In this document: piece by piece, positions 1-7,526 of the stretch | Position numbering within the stretch: the stretch's first letter is position 1 | How the letters are laid out: each line of letters begins with the position of its first letter | Assembly (NCBI GenBank): GCA_016287565.1 | Contig: JAEFAM010000015.1 | Coordinates: 1 to 43,308 of the forward strand | Direction of reading: 5' to 3' | Length of the DNA: 43,308 nucleotides | From: Clostridia bacterium | GTDB lineage: Bacteria; Bacillota; Clostridia; UBA1212; UBA1255 | The notes under the pieces: model-generated | What the model was told of the DNA's origin: nothing | What the model saw: only the letters and a program-made list of their open reading frames with translations | Databases searched by the model: none | Made by a program: the position numbers and the translations under genes

Positions 1-134
1 CCGCGTTCTGAGCGATACAGATAAGATACAGGAGAGTATATAAGTCTAAAAAAGATAGATCTCATCAGAATGCCAACGCTGAAGAAAAGTCCGTAAGGGC
101 GCCTTCGGTCTGCTCCTGCGGCGGCCAGGCCCTT
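1..134 (+). other. Window edge: possible 3' end of an upstream gene and the unresolved 5' end of the DUF1385 gene
   Basis: A reading frame entering from the left edge ends at TAA 41-43, and another ends at TAA 22-24. Either could be the tail of an upstream gene; too little remains to name it. From about base 90 onward the frame of the following DUF1385 gene is open and encodes the family's conserved Gly-Gly-Gln-Ala motif at 120-131. It has no ATG, GTG or TTG start before 135. An ATG at 70 lies in another frame and stops at 94. Confidence 0.3.
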
Positions 135-1298
135 ATGGAGGGCATACTTATGATAGGCCCCAAGGGAGAGTGCCAGGTCATCCGGGACCCCGAGGGAAAA
201 CTCGTCATTAAAGAGCGGGCAACGGAGCCCCTCAGCAAAAAGAACAAATTCTTTAAACTGCCTCTGGTGCGCGGCGTGGTAAGCCTCGTGGATTCCCTCA
301 GGCGCGGTATGGGCGCGCTCTTCGATTCGGCGGAAGTGGCTATGACGGAAGCCGAAAAGGAAGAGGAAGAAGAAAAGAAATCCAAATTCGAGAAATGGCT
401 TGACAATAAACTGGGCGACAAGGCCATGGGCCTCTTTATGGGCATCTCGGTGGTACTGGCCGTGGCGCTGGCTGTGGTGCTGTTTATGGTATTGCCGCTG
501 CTGATCTCCAGCCTGATATTGCCCAAAAACGTGCCTTATATGGTCAAGAACCTTGTGGAAGGCGTTATCCGCCTTATCATATTCCTGGGCTATATGGCGG
601 GCATCGCGGCAATGAAGGACATCAGAAGAGTTTATATGTACCACGGCGCGGAGCATAAGACCATCACCTGCTACGAAAAAGGGTACGAGCTCACGGTGGA
701 CAACGTCCGTAAATGCACCAGGTTCCATCCCCGCTGCGGCACCGCCTTCCTGTTCGTGGTGGTGGCCATAAGCATCCTGATCACCTCTATAGTGCCCCGG
801 TTCTCCGACGTCCAGATCGCCAATACGGTGCTGAGATTCCTGGCCAACCTGGGCGTGAGGCTGGCGCTGCTGCCTCTGATCATGGGCATTTCTTATGAGT
901 TCAACCGTTTCTGCAGCAAGCACGAAAACGCTGTTACTAAAGTGCTCAGGGCTCCCGGACTGCTGATGCAGAGGTTCACTACTAAAGAGCCGGACGACAA
1001 GATGATGGAAGTGGCCATCGTTGCCCTTGGAAAGGCGCTGGCCTTCGAAGGGATAGAAGTGGATTACTCTCAATATCTGACCGAAGAGCCGGAGACGGAG
1101 CCCGAGCCCGAGACGGAGCCCGGACAGGTCGAAAACGATGCGGCCGGCGGCGAGAACGCCTCTCTGGGAGAGGAAGAGAAAGCGGAAACGGCCGAGGCTG
1201 AGGCAGTGGCAACGGAAGAGGAAGCGGAAGAGGCAGTGGCAGAGGCTGCCGGGCAGACTGTTTCTGCCGCCGAAGAGGAAATACGGGAGGAAGTCTGA
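135..1298 (+). CDS. DUF1385 (YqhQ-like) polytopic membrane protein with an acidic C-terminal tail
   Basis: Integral membrane protein of the DUF1385/YqhQ family, whose function is unknown. From 135 it reads MEGILMIGP, the second half of the family signature GGQAxxEGxxMxGP; the first half (GGQA) is encoded upstream at 120-131, so the true protein starts before 135 and this coordinate is only the first in-frame ATG. Hydrophobic segments follow at about residues 95-130, 135-160, 195-220 and 230-250, and the family motif HGAEHKTI lies between the second and third. The last 70 or so residues are an unusual Glu/Ala-rich tail built from degenerate repeats. The stop overlaps the start of prmC (TGATG). 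DUF1385 beside prmC is a common clostridial arrangement, but the usual prfA does not follow. Family assignment is secure; the start is not. Confidence 0.85.
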   Translation: MEGILMIGPKGECQVIRDPEGKLVIKERATEPLSKKNKFFKLPLVRGVVSLVDSLRRGMGALFDSAEVAMTEAEKEEEEEKKSKFEKWLDNKLGDKAMGLFMGISVVLAVALAVVLFMVLPLLISSLILPKNVPYMVKNLVEGVIRLIIFLGYMAGIAAMKDIRRVYMYHGAEHKTITCYEKGYELTVDNVRKCTRFHPRCGTAFLFVVVAISILITSIVPRFSDVQIANTVLRFLANLGVRLALLPLIMGISYEFNRFCSKHENAVTKVLRAPGLLMQRFTTKEPDDKMMEVAIVALGKALAFEGIEVDYSQYLTEEPETEPEPETEPGQVENDAAGGENASLGEEEKAETAEAEAVATEEEAEEAVAEAAGQTVSAAEEEIREEV

Positions 1299-2185
1299 TG
1301 ACTCTTCTCGAACTTAGAAGATACCTCGAAAAACTGTACGCCGCCGCCTTCGGTGAGAACAGCGAAGAACGCGGCAGCGCGGTCAACGAGGTATCTTATA
1401 TTTTGTGTTCATACTTCGACAGGTCCTTTACCTGGCTGACCACCAATCCGGAACTGCCTGTCTCGGACAACGACGCCGCCGCTTTAGAGAACGTCATAGA
1501 GCGGGTGAAAAGGGGAGAACCGGTGCAGTACGCCCTGGGCAGCGCTCCTTTTCTGGGCCGCAGGTTCGCTGTGGATCCCAACGTGCTGATCCCGCGGCTT
1601 GATACGGAGTGCCTTTTCGAGGAAGCCGCTGATCGCATACGTACGGTCAAGGCTTCGGGACTGACGGATATCAGGGTGCTGGATCTTTGCACCGGCAGCG
1701 GCATATTGGCCGTCAGCCTGAAACTTGAATTTCCGGACGTCGCCGTCACCGCTTCCGACGTGTCCCCGGAGGCCATCAAAGTGGCGAAGGCCAACGCGGA
1801 TAATTATTCATGCGATATAGATCTGGTGCTGTCCGATCTGTTCGAAGCTCTGCCAGCCGGACGGATATACGACGTCATAGTTTCCAATCCTCCCTATATA
1901 GCCGAAGATGAGTACGATACCATTCCTTCCGAGGTCAGGGACTTCGAGCCAGAGATAGCTCTTAAGGGCGGCAGGGACGGAGCGGATTTCTACAGAGCTA
2001 TTGCCTCGCAGGCGAAAGACCATCTTAAGCCGGGGGGCTGGCTGTGTTTCGAGATAGGCGAGAAGCAGGGGAGGCTCGTTTCGGATATATTGACCCGGAA
2101 CGGGTTCTCCGGCGTGTCGGTGACTAAAGACGTGGCTTTTATGGACCGGGTGGTATGCGGAAAACTCCCGGAAGAAAATATTTAA
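1298..2185 (+). CDS. prmC: Release factor glutamine N5-methyltransferase PrmC
   Basis: SAM-dependent enzyme that methylates the Gln of the GGQ motif in release factors RF1 and RF2, aiding termination of translation. At 295 residues it is of normal length. An N-terminal helical domain (about 1-95) is followed by the linker motif ending in LIPRLDTE, then the Rossmann methyltransferase fold with the SAM loop DLCTGSGILA and the catalytic NPPY at residues 197-200, which binds the glutamine amide. The ATG overlaps the TGA of the DUF1385 gene, so translational coupling is likely. RF1 (prfA), the usual neighbour, is absent here. Confidence 0.95.
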   Translation: MTLLELRRYLEKLYAAAFGENSEERGSAVNEVSYILCSYFDRSFTWLTTNPELPVSDNDAAALENVIERVKRGEPVQYALGSAPFLGRRFAVDPNVLIPRLDTECLFEEAADRIRTVKASGLTDIRVLDLCTGSGILAVSLKLEFPDVAVTASDVSPEAIKVAKANADNYSCDIDLVLSDLFEALPAGRIYDVIVSNPPYIAEDEYDTIPSEVRDFEPEIALKGGRDGADFYRAIASQAKDHLKPGGWLCFEIGEKQGRLVSDILTRNGFSGVSVTKDVAFMDRVVCGKLPEENI

Positions 2186-2272
2186 AAATTGCCGTGCGCC
2201 CGTTTGATAAAGCAACGGCCGCCAAAACGGCCTTGAAATCATCCCGAAAACGCCATTTTTGCCTGAAAAAGC

Positions 2273-2302
2273 TTGACAAAATATCCGGCGCGACTGTATA
2301 AT
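2273..2302 (+). promoter_or_regulatory. Sigma-A type promoter of the 3D-domain gene
   Basis: TTGACA at 2273-2278 and TATAAT at 2297-2302 with an 18-bp spacer: both boxes match the consensus exactly. The TTG of the -35 box is in frame with the following gene and can be mistaken for its start codon. Confidence 0.85.
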
Positions 2303-2359
2303 TCGACCGATTTGTTGTCCCCTTTATTTCAGGCAGCAAATGGACCGGAGGGGTTACTC

Positions 2360-3466
2360 TTGAAGCAGTTAAAAACTAAGAAGAAAAAGAATATATTGAC
2401 TCCCGCAGTGAAAGTGTGCATTTTCGCTTTCGTGTGCGCGGCCGCCATCGCGTTGTGCGGCGTTATTACGTACAACCGGGCTGCTAAAATGGCTGACGAT
2501 ACCGTTATTGCCACGGAAAACGAAGGCGGCGTCAATATCCGCTTTACGGATTCGGGCTACGGCCAGACTCTCGTGAATTACGACCGTGCGGACGCTGCCG
2601 CTGACGACGAGCTTAAAGACGGTGGCTTTTCCGACGAGGAAGATCCCGCCGAGTACGTGGAAAGCGAGCCTCCCGTAAATCTTTGCGTCACCGTGGACGG
2701 ACACACCTATTCTCTCCTTACCAGAGCCCTCACCGTAGGCGAGGCGCTGGAGGAGCAGCATATAGAAGTAGGCGCTTCCGATATAGTCAACGGCGGAGAC
2801 CTGGACGCTGAGCCTGTTTCCGGAATGAATATAGACGTTATCCGCGTGGTCCGCGAGACCAGGACCGAAGTCGAGACCGTCCCTTATGAGACGCTCTACG
2901 TGTGGGATGAGGATATGATGGAAGGCGAGTATTACACCCTTACAAAGGGAAAAGACGGCTCCATCACCAGGACCTACACCCTCACTTATGAGAACGGCGT
3001 GCTGGTATCCGAAGAACTTTCCGACGTTGTTAAAGTATCCAAGACCAACGAGCGCATCGCCTACGGTTCCAGAAGCTCTTTCTCCAACTCCAGAGGCGAG
3101 CGCATCGATTATAAGAGATGCATCGAATGCTGGGGCACCGCGTACATTCCCGACGCCAAATGGGGCTATCAGACCTACGTAGGCGAGAGGAACAGGCCCG
3201 GCATCGTGGCAGTGGATCCCGAAGTCATACCTCTGGGCACCAAGCTCTACATCGAATGCCCTTACAGCGATATAGGCGACTATGGATACGCCATCGCCTG
3301 GGACATCGGCGGCCACGTCAAAGGCAACTGGGTCGATCTCTTCGTTGAATATCTCGATTACGCAAATCTTTTCGGCGCACGCTACGTCAACGTTTATATT
3401 CTTGAAGATCAGAGCGTGGATATCTTCGCTCTCCGTTCGGATTATTACGTATTTATGGACGATTGA
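2360..3466 (+). CDS. YabE-like cell-wall protein: DUF348, G5 and 3D domains
   Basis: Probable exported cell-wall-active protein of the YabE/RpfB/Sps type, thought to act on peptidoglycan. The N-terminus is Lys-rich (MKQLKTKKKK) with one membrane segment at about residues 15-37. It is followed by a DUF348-like region (about 105-160), a G5-like region (about 165-240) and a C-terminal 3D domain (about 255-350). The three aspartates that name the 3D domain are visible in AVDP, AWDIGG and WVDLF, and the cysteine of CWGTAY opens the domain. I place the start at TTG 2360 because GGAGGGG at 2347-2353 sits 6 bases upstream; the longer frame from 2273 begins inside the promoter. As in Bacillus (yabE-rnmV-ksgA), it precedes rsmA, but rnmV is missing. 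Confidence 0.85.
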   Translation: MKQLKTKKKKNILTPAVKVCIFAFVCAAAIALCGVITYNRAAKMADDTVIATENEGGVNIRFTDSGYGQTLVNYDRADAAADDELKDGGFSDEEDPAEYVESEPPVNLCVTVDGHTYSLLTRALTVGEALEEQHIEVGASDIVNGGDLDAEPVSGMNIDVIRVVRETRTEVETVPYETLYVWDEDMMEGEYYTLTKGKDGSITRTYTLTYENGVLVSEELSDVVKVSKTNERIAYGSRSSFSNSRGERIDYKRCIECWGTAYIPDAKWGYQTYVGERNRPGIVAVDPEVIPLGTKLYIECPYSDIGDYGYAIAWDIGGHVKGNWVDLFVEYLDYANLFGARYVNVYILEDQSVDIFALRSDYYVFMDD

Positions 3467-3502
3467 TATTTGACCGGAGCGATTTCTCCGGCCGGTACCG
3501 GT

Positions 3503-4423
3503 ATGAGCAAACAGGCTGAAAGAGAGAAGACCGAAAGACTGGAATATGGAAGTCATGAGCGCGTTTCACCTTACGCCATCATGGCTTCTTACGGTATTTC
3601 GGCGAAAAAATCCCTGGGCCAGAATTTCCTTTCCGATCTTACTGTAGTAAAAAAAATAGTCGACGCCGCGGGCGTGGGGCCCGAGGACCTGGTGATAGAA
3701 GTGGGGCCTGGCCTGGGCGTGATGACAGAGATACTCTCCGAAAGAGCGGGACTCACGGCAGCGGTGGAGATCGACCGTGATCTGGCTCCCGCGCTGGATT
3801 CTCTCAGCCTTATGCACGACGGCCTGGAGGTCATCTACGGCGATATAATGCGCGTGAATATAGGGGAGATCATCGACCGCCTGCAGGCCGAACATCCCGA
3901 ACTCAGGCGCGTGCGCGTCGTGGCAAACCTGCCCTACTATATAACGACGCCCATCATAATGATGTTTCTGGAGCAGTACGCCTCCCGCCTCGATTCCCTG
4001 ACTTTTATGGTCCAGAAAGAAGTGGCAAGGCGCCTGGTATCGCCTCCCGGAAGCGGTGAATACGGGGCAATATCCGTGGCCGTCGCTTACTATACCGACG
4101 CCCGCATCTGTTTCGAGGTTCCGTCCTCCTGTTTCGTGCCCCGGCCCGGAGTCGATTCCGCCGTGGTCAATATGTCCGTCTACAAAGAAAGGCCTGTGGA
4201 GCCCGAAAGCCGGGACAATATGTTCAGGCTGGTCAAAGCCGCTTTCTCCCAGAGAAGGAAAATGTTCCTGAACTCCGTTGCCAACGCTTCCATCCCCGGC
4301 ATCACGAAAGAGCGCGTTTCCGAGGCGCTGGACGAACTTGGCCTGGATCAGAAGATCAGGGGCGAGATGCTGGGCGTGAAAGAGTACGCCGCGTTGTCCG
4401 ACATACTGTTTAAAAAGCAATAG
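3503..4423 (+). CDS. rsmA: 16S rRNA (adenine1518/1519-N6)-dimethyltransferase RsmA (KsgA)
   Basis: Dimethylates two adjacent adenines in the 3' terminal hairpin of 16S rRNA during late 30S assembly. Motifs in order are KKSLGQNFL (family signature), the SAM loop VIEVGPGLGVMTE, the acidic VEID, and the catalytic NLPYYITTP. The frame is open from TTG 3470, but that would start 3 bases after the upstream stop; ATG 3503 gives 306 residues, slightly longer than usual, and ATG 3581 is also possible. None of the three has a strong ribosome binding site, so the start is uncertain. It is probably co-transcribed with the 3D-domain gene (36-base gap) and followed by a terminator-like hairpin. Confidence 0.93.
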   Translation: MSKQAEREKTERLEYGSHERVSPYAIMASYGISAKKSLGQNFLSDLTVVKKIVDAAGVGPEDLVIEVGPGLGVMTEILSERAGLTAAVEIDRDLAPALDSLSLMHDGLEVIYGDIMRVNIGEIIDRLQAEHPELRRVRVVANLPYYITTPIIMMFLEQYASRLDSLTFMVQKEVARRLVSPPGSGEYGAISVAVAYYTDARICFEVPSSCFVPRPGVDSAVVNMSVYKERPVEPESRDNMFRLVKAAFSQRRKMFLNSVANASIPGITKERVSEALDELGLDQKIRGEMLGVKEYAALSDILFKKQ

Positions 4424-4463
4424 TACTTAAGTATTTAAATATTAGTAATTGCTTATTTATTGC

Positions 4464-4483
4464 CGCCTAAAATGGCGTTTTTT
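4464..4483 (+). terminator. Probable rho-independent terminator after rsmA
   Basis: CGCC (4464-4467) and GGCG (4474-4477) form a short stem around a 6-base loop, followed by six T (4478-4483) and a second T run at 4488-4493. The stem is short, so strength is uncertain. The spacer from rsmA (4424-4460) is AT-rich and starts with the palindrome TACTTAAGTA. Confidence 0.55.
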
Positions 4484-4516
4484 ATAATTTTTTGCAGAAA
4501 AATTTCGAAAAAGCGG

Positions 4517-4545
4517 TTGACAAAACGCCTGGCGCGTGGTACAAT
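4517..4545 (+). promoter_or_regulatory. Promoter of the Tad-like operon
   Basis: TTGACA at 4517-4522, a 17-bp spacer and TACAAT at 4540-4545. It lies within the longest open frame of the ATPase gene, which shows that the start proposed from 4492 is too long. The leader to the chosen start is about 80 bases. Confidence 0.8.
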
Positions 4546-4632
4546 CAGCTCACCGTTAAAAATCAGACGCATCGAATGTGCGGCGGACATTGGAACACTT
4601 TCGCAGTAAAAAATAACGAAAGGATGATACCG

Positions 4633-5745
4633 GTGGACAGCAGGCATATTATTGATATCGTCGATAAAAATCTATCTTCCCGGATGGATCTTTCCAGAAA
4701 TTATTCGGATAAAGAGCTGAAAGAGCTGATAGACGACTGCCTCGACAGCCTGGAGAAGAGGATACCCGCCATAGGCATAGACCGGACGGATATCAGGAAC
4801 GCCATATATAACAGCAGGCGCCGGTTCGGCATCATTCAGCCTTTTCTGGACGATCCCGCGGTCAACGAGATCATGATCAACGGCACCGAGGCCGTTTTTA
4901 TAGAGCGAAGCGGATCGCTGGTAAAGACCGAGGCCCGGTTCGACGACAGGGACAAACTTTTCAATTTCATACAGACCATGATCTCCTGGGTAAACAGGAG
5001 CGTCAACGAAAGTTCTCCGATAGTAGACGCCAGGCTCACCACCGGCGCCCGCATCAACGTGGTGCTGCCTCCAGTGGCTCTGAACGGTCCCATAGTGACC
5101 ATACGTAAATTCGCCGAAAAGCCATTCGGCTGGGACGAACTCGTCGCCAACGGCACCATGACGGAGGCGCAGGCCGCCTTCCTTAAAAAGGCCGTTAGAG
5201 ATCAGAAAAATATCATAGTAGGCGGAGGCACTTCCACAGGAAAGACCACGTTCCTGAACATGCTGGCCTCTTCCATACCTCCCGAAAACCGCATAATCAC
5301 CGTGGAGGATTCGGCGGAACTGAGGCTGTTCCAGGAAAACGTTGTGAGGCTGGAGACCAGAAACGCTAATTCCGAGGGCAGGGGCGAAATAAAGATGAGA
5401 AGCCTTATAAAAGCTGCCCTTAGAATGCGCCCGGACAATATCCTGATCGGAGAGGTGAGGGACGAATCGGCTCTCGAGATGCTCACCGCACTCTGTACCG
5501 GCCACCGTGGATGTATGTCTACGGCCCACGCCAACAGTGCCGCGGATATGCTTGTAAGACTGGAGACCATGGCGCTCTGGGCAGGGAACATATCATCCGA
5601 GAGCATCCGCAAGATGATCGTGTCCGGGATCCATATATTCGTCCATCTGGTTAGAGACGAAAATGGGAGGCATGTCGGAGAGATATGCCTGGTGGACGGG
5701 ATCAGGGACGGAGAGATACGGCTTACAGACGCACGCGTTTCATAA
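4633..5745 (+). CDS. CpaF/TadA-family secretion ATPase
   Basis: Hexameric GspE-superfamily ATPase that powers assembly of type IVb (Tad/Flp) pili at the cytoplasmic face of the membrane. An N-terminal helical domain (about 1-60) is followed by the PAS-like domain containing LDDPAVNEIMINGTE and by the RecA-like core: Walker A GGGTSTGKTT, the Asp-box region ITVEDSAELRL, the Walker-B-like LIGEVRDESALEML and the His-box HRGCMSTAHAN. I chose GTG 4633 (370 residues) because GAAAGGA at 4618-4624 lies 8 bases upstream; ATG 4624 would sit on top of that site. Starts before 4545 fall within the promoter. It is the first gene of a five-gene operon with TadB, TadC, Flp1 pilin and FHA protein. Confidence 0.92.
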   Translation: MDSRHIIDIVDKNLSSRMDLSRNYSDKELKELIDDCLDSLEKRIPAIGIDRTDIRNAIYNSRRRFGIIQPFLDDPAVNEIMINGTEAVFIERSGSLVKTEARFDDRDKLFNFIQTMISWVNRSVNESSPIVDARLTTGARINVVLPPVALNGPIVTIRKFAEKPFGWDELVANGTMTEAQAAFLKKAVRDQKNIIVGGGTSTGKTTFLNMLASSIPPENRIITVEDSAELRLFQENVVRLETRNANSEGRGEIKMRSLIKAALRMRPDNILIGEVRDESALEMLTALCTGHRGCMSTAHANSAADMLVRLETMALWAGNISSESIRKMIVSGIHIFVHLVRDENGRHVGEICLVDGIRDGEIRLTDARVS

Positions 5746-5756
5746 GGAGCCCGGAA

Positions 5757-6512
5757 ATGGTCAAGGTAAACAGAACTTTTAAGCGCAAAAAATATAATTT
5801 GAACGCCGCGGCGGTATGGGGGATAACCGCAGGCGTCTGCGGCCTGGTATTTCTGTCGGCATTCGTACTGTTTACGGATACGACAGTTTCAGTGATCCTG
5901 ACTGCGGCCAGCCTCCTTCCGGTATATTCTAAAGTCAGAAAAGAATGCGAAAAAGCCTATGAAAGAACAGTGAGAAGAGAATTTGTGTCCTGCCTCGTAA
6001 CGTTATCCGGTACGCTTTCTTCCGGGGCCAGGCTGGAGCAGTGCGTCAACGAGATCGCCCTTGGCGACAGCAGCGAGATAAGGCATATCCGCCCGGAATT
6101 TCAAAGGATGGCCAAACTGATACAGCTGAATCTTCCCGTGGAAAAGGCGTTTTCCGAATTTGCAGAAAGGGTACCCGTCTCCGATATAAAACTGTTCAGC
6201 CAGGCTCTGGAATACGGCATCCCCGCCGGCGTCAATCTTATCGAACTGGTCAGATCTTTTTCCGCCGGGATGCGCATCAGGAACGACGTGGAGGCGGAGA
6301 TCACCAGGACACTTAATCTTCCAAAGTACAACAACCGGGTGGTGACCGTGATGCCCTTCGTGATGATAGCCGTGATGCGCCTCACTGCAGGAGATTACCT
6401 GGCCGGTCTGGATACGGGAGCCGGACTGACCGTGAAGGCAGTAAGCGCCGGATTGATCGTGATCGCGCTGGTGCTGGGAGAACTGCTGGGGGATATAAGA
6501 TATGCCGAATAA
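5757..6512 (+). CDS. TadB-like inner-membrane platform protein (type II secretion F domain)
   Basis: Membrane platform subunit that, with TadC, couples the ATPase to pilin extraction in Tad systems. Of the 251 residues, two membrane segments lie near the N-terminus (about 17-55), then a cytosolic helical T2SF domain (about 70-195, with LVTLSGTLSSGARLEQCV and VSDIKLFSQALEYG), then two more membrane segments at the C-terminus. ATG 5757 is preceded by AAGGAG at 5744-5749, 7 bases upstream; an earlier in-frame ATG overlaps the ATPase gene and lacks a site. It starts 11 bases after the ATPase stop and overlaps the next gene by 11 bases. Confidence 0.85.
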   Translation: MVKVNRTFKRKKYNLNAAAVWGITAGVCGLVFLSAFVLFTDTTVSVILTAASLLPVYSKVRKECEKAYERTVRREFVSCLVTLSGTLSSGARLEQCVNEIALGDSSEIRHIRPEFQRMAKLIQLNLPVEKAFSEFAERVPVSDIKLFSQALEYGIPAGVNLIELVRSFSAGMRIRNDVEAEITRTLNLPKYNNRVVTVMPFVMIAVMRLTAGDYLAGLDTGAGLTVKAVSAGLIVIALVLGELLGDIRYAE

Positions 6513-7170
6513 CAAAAGACTTTCGGAAAAAAAGAACAGGGGCCCGGCGGACAAAAAAAGTATCTTTATGACGATCACCGGTTTCGCAGCCGGGTTTGCG
6601 CTGTCCCTTGCGGCGGGCAATTCCGTCCTATTCTCCGTTTGCTGCGCGATCGCCTTTGCGGCTGTTTTCCGGTTTCTTCCCGTGTTCGCTGAAAAGAGGA
6701 AGAAGAAAAAGGAATTGAAGCTGTACGAGATCGATATGGCCGATTATCTTATCGGAGTGTCGCTGCTCATGTCCTCCGGGATGACCGTATGGGAATCGCT
6801 CAGAAGGGCCCTGGCAGGAGCGGATCTCGGCAGGCCTTTATACAGGGACATAGAAATGCTGTTCGAAGGCATCGACGCGGGAAAGTACGGAGACCCGGTG
6901 GAGGCTTTCGAAGAACTGGCTTCGGAATGCGGCTCTCCGGCTGTCAGCACACTTACCGCGGCCATCGTACAGAATTATAAAAAAGGTTCCGGTGAGATAG
7001 CGGCTCTTTTAAGAGACCTTTCGCTGACCGCCAGGAACAACAGGAAATATATCTGTATGAAGCTGGCTGACGAGGCAACCACGCTGTTGCTGATACCGTC
7101 CACGCTGATCCTGGTCGCCCTGATCGTACTGCTGGTAGCCCCTGCGGTGATGACGCTGACGGAGCTTTAA
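6502..7170 (+). CDS. TadC-like inner-membrane platform protein (type II secretion F domain)
   Basis: Second platform subunit, probable partner of the TadB-like protein. Of the 222 residues, two membrane segments lie at about 20-60, followed by a cytosolic domain with DYLIGVSLLMSSGMTVWESLRRA, typical of the T2SF/TadC fold, and a C-terminal membrane helix (about 195-218). The 11-base overlap with the upstream gene suggests translational coupling. It is shorter than many TadC proteins, but all expected segments are visible. Confidence 0.82.
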   Translation: MPNNKRLSEKKNRGPADKKSIFMTITGFAAGFALSLAAGNSVLFSVCCAIAFAAVFRFLPVFAEKRKKKKELKLYEIDMADYLIGVSLLMSSGMTVWESLRRALAGADLGRPLYRDIEMLFEGIDAGKYGDPVEAFEELASECGSPAVSTLTAAIVQNYKKGSGEIAALLRDLSLTARNNRKYICMKLADEATTLLLIPSTLILVALIVLLVAPAVMTLTEL

Positions 7171-7191
7171 AACAGAAGGATGAACGTTTTA

Positions 7192-7197
7192 TATAAT
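7192..7197 (+). promoter_or_regulatory. Possible -10 box before the pilin gene
   Basis: TATAAT at 7192-7197 lies 23 bases before the pilin start, but no good -35 hexamer is found 16-18 bases upstream. A separate pilin promoter would fit the need for more pilin than machinery; this is inference. Confidence 0.3.
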
Positions 7198-7220
7198 TCA
7201 ACGGAAGGAGGTGACAAACA

Positions 7221-7478
7221 GTGGAAAGGATCTCCGGGATAAAAAGATACGCGGACGTTATTTGCAGAAAAAGTTATATTTATTTCAAAGATCTGAAACA
7301 AAGGGTCAAGGAAAGGATCGTCAGGAGCACCGAAGGAATGGGGACGATAGAAGTCATATTGATAATCGCCGTGCTGGTGGCGCTGGCCCTCATATTCCGC
7401 ACTTTCATAGGAAACGTCTCGTCGAAGATATTTAACAAGATACAGGAAAAGACGGATTCCGCCATTGACGATCTGTAA
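7221..7478 (+). CDS. Flp1-family type IVb prepilin with a long leader
   Basis: Major pilin candidate of the Tad-like system, exported and polymerised after leader cleavage. Residues 36-54 read STEGMGTIEVILIIAVLVA, the Flp1 hallmark: Gly39 as the cleavage position, Glu44 as the +5 glutamate, then the hydrophobic polymerisation helix to about residue 58. The predicted mature pilin is about 46 residues and ends in a polar helix. The leader of 39 residues is long and basic compared with typical Flp leaders. The start is GTG 7221, with GGAGG at 7207-7211. No prepilin peptidase gene lies in the window, so processing must rely on an enzyme encoded elsewhere. Family assignment is strong; pilus formation is inferred. 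Confidence 0.85.
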   Translation: MERISGIKRYADVICRKSYIYFKDLKQRVKERIVRSTEGMGTIEVILIIAVLVALALIFRTFIGNVSSKIFNKIQEKTDSAIDDL

Positions 7479-7483
7479 ACGAA

Positions 7484-7502
7484 GGGCGTATCGCCCGATA
7501 CG
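7484..7502 (+). other. Two mutually exclusive hairpins between pilin and FHA genes
   Basis: GGGCG (7484-7488) can pair with CGCCC (7492-7496), or CGTATCG (7487-7493) with CGATACG (7496-7502). No T run follows, so this is not a standard terminator. It could protect the pilin mRNA 3' end or reduce expression of the distal gene. Confidence 0.45.
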
Positions 7503-7526
7503 TAAAAACCGGTTGCGGGTACGATT

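Noticed and set aside
2273-2359. Earlier TTG start for the 3D-domain protein
   Set aside because: That TTG is the first half of the -35 box TTGACA; the frame between would cover the -10 box and transcription start.
2369-3556. Long open frame (395 codons) on the minus strand opposite the 3D-domain gene
   Set aside because: It is fully antisense to a gene with clear domains and its own promoter, shows no recognisable motif, and is explained by codon bias of the sense gene.
4492-4632. Earlier start for the CpaF-like ATPase
   Set aside because: A near-consensus promoter (4517-4545) lies inside this stretch, and a ribosome site fits GTG 4633.
4546-4632. Cyclic di-GMP riboswitch in the leader of the Tad-like operon
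   Set aside because: Considered because of the pilus context, but the leader lacks the conserved GEMM core sequences and is too short.
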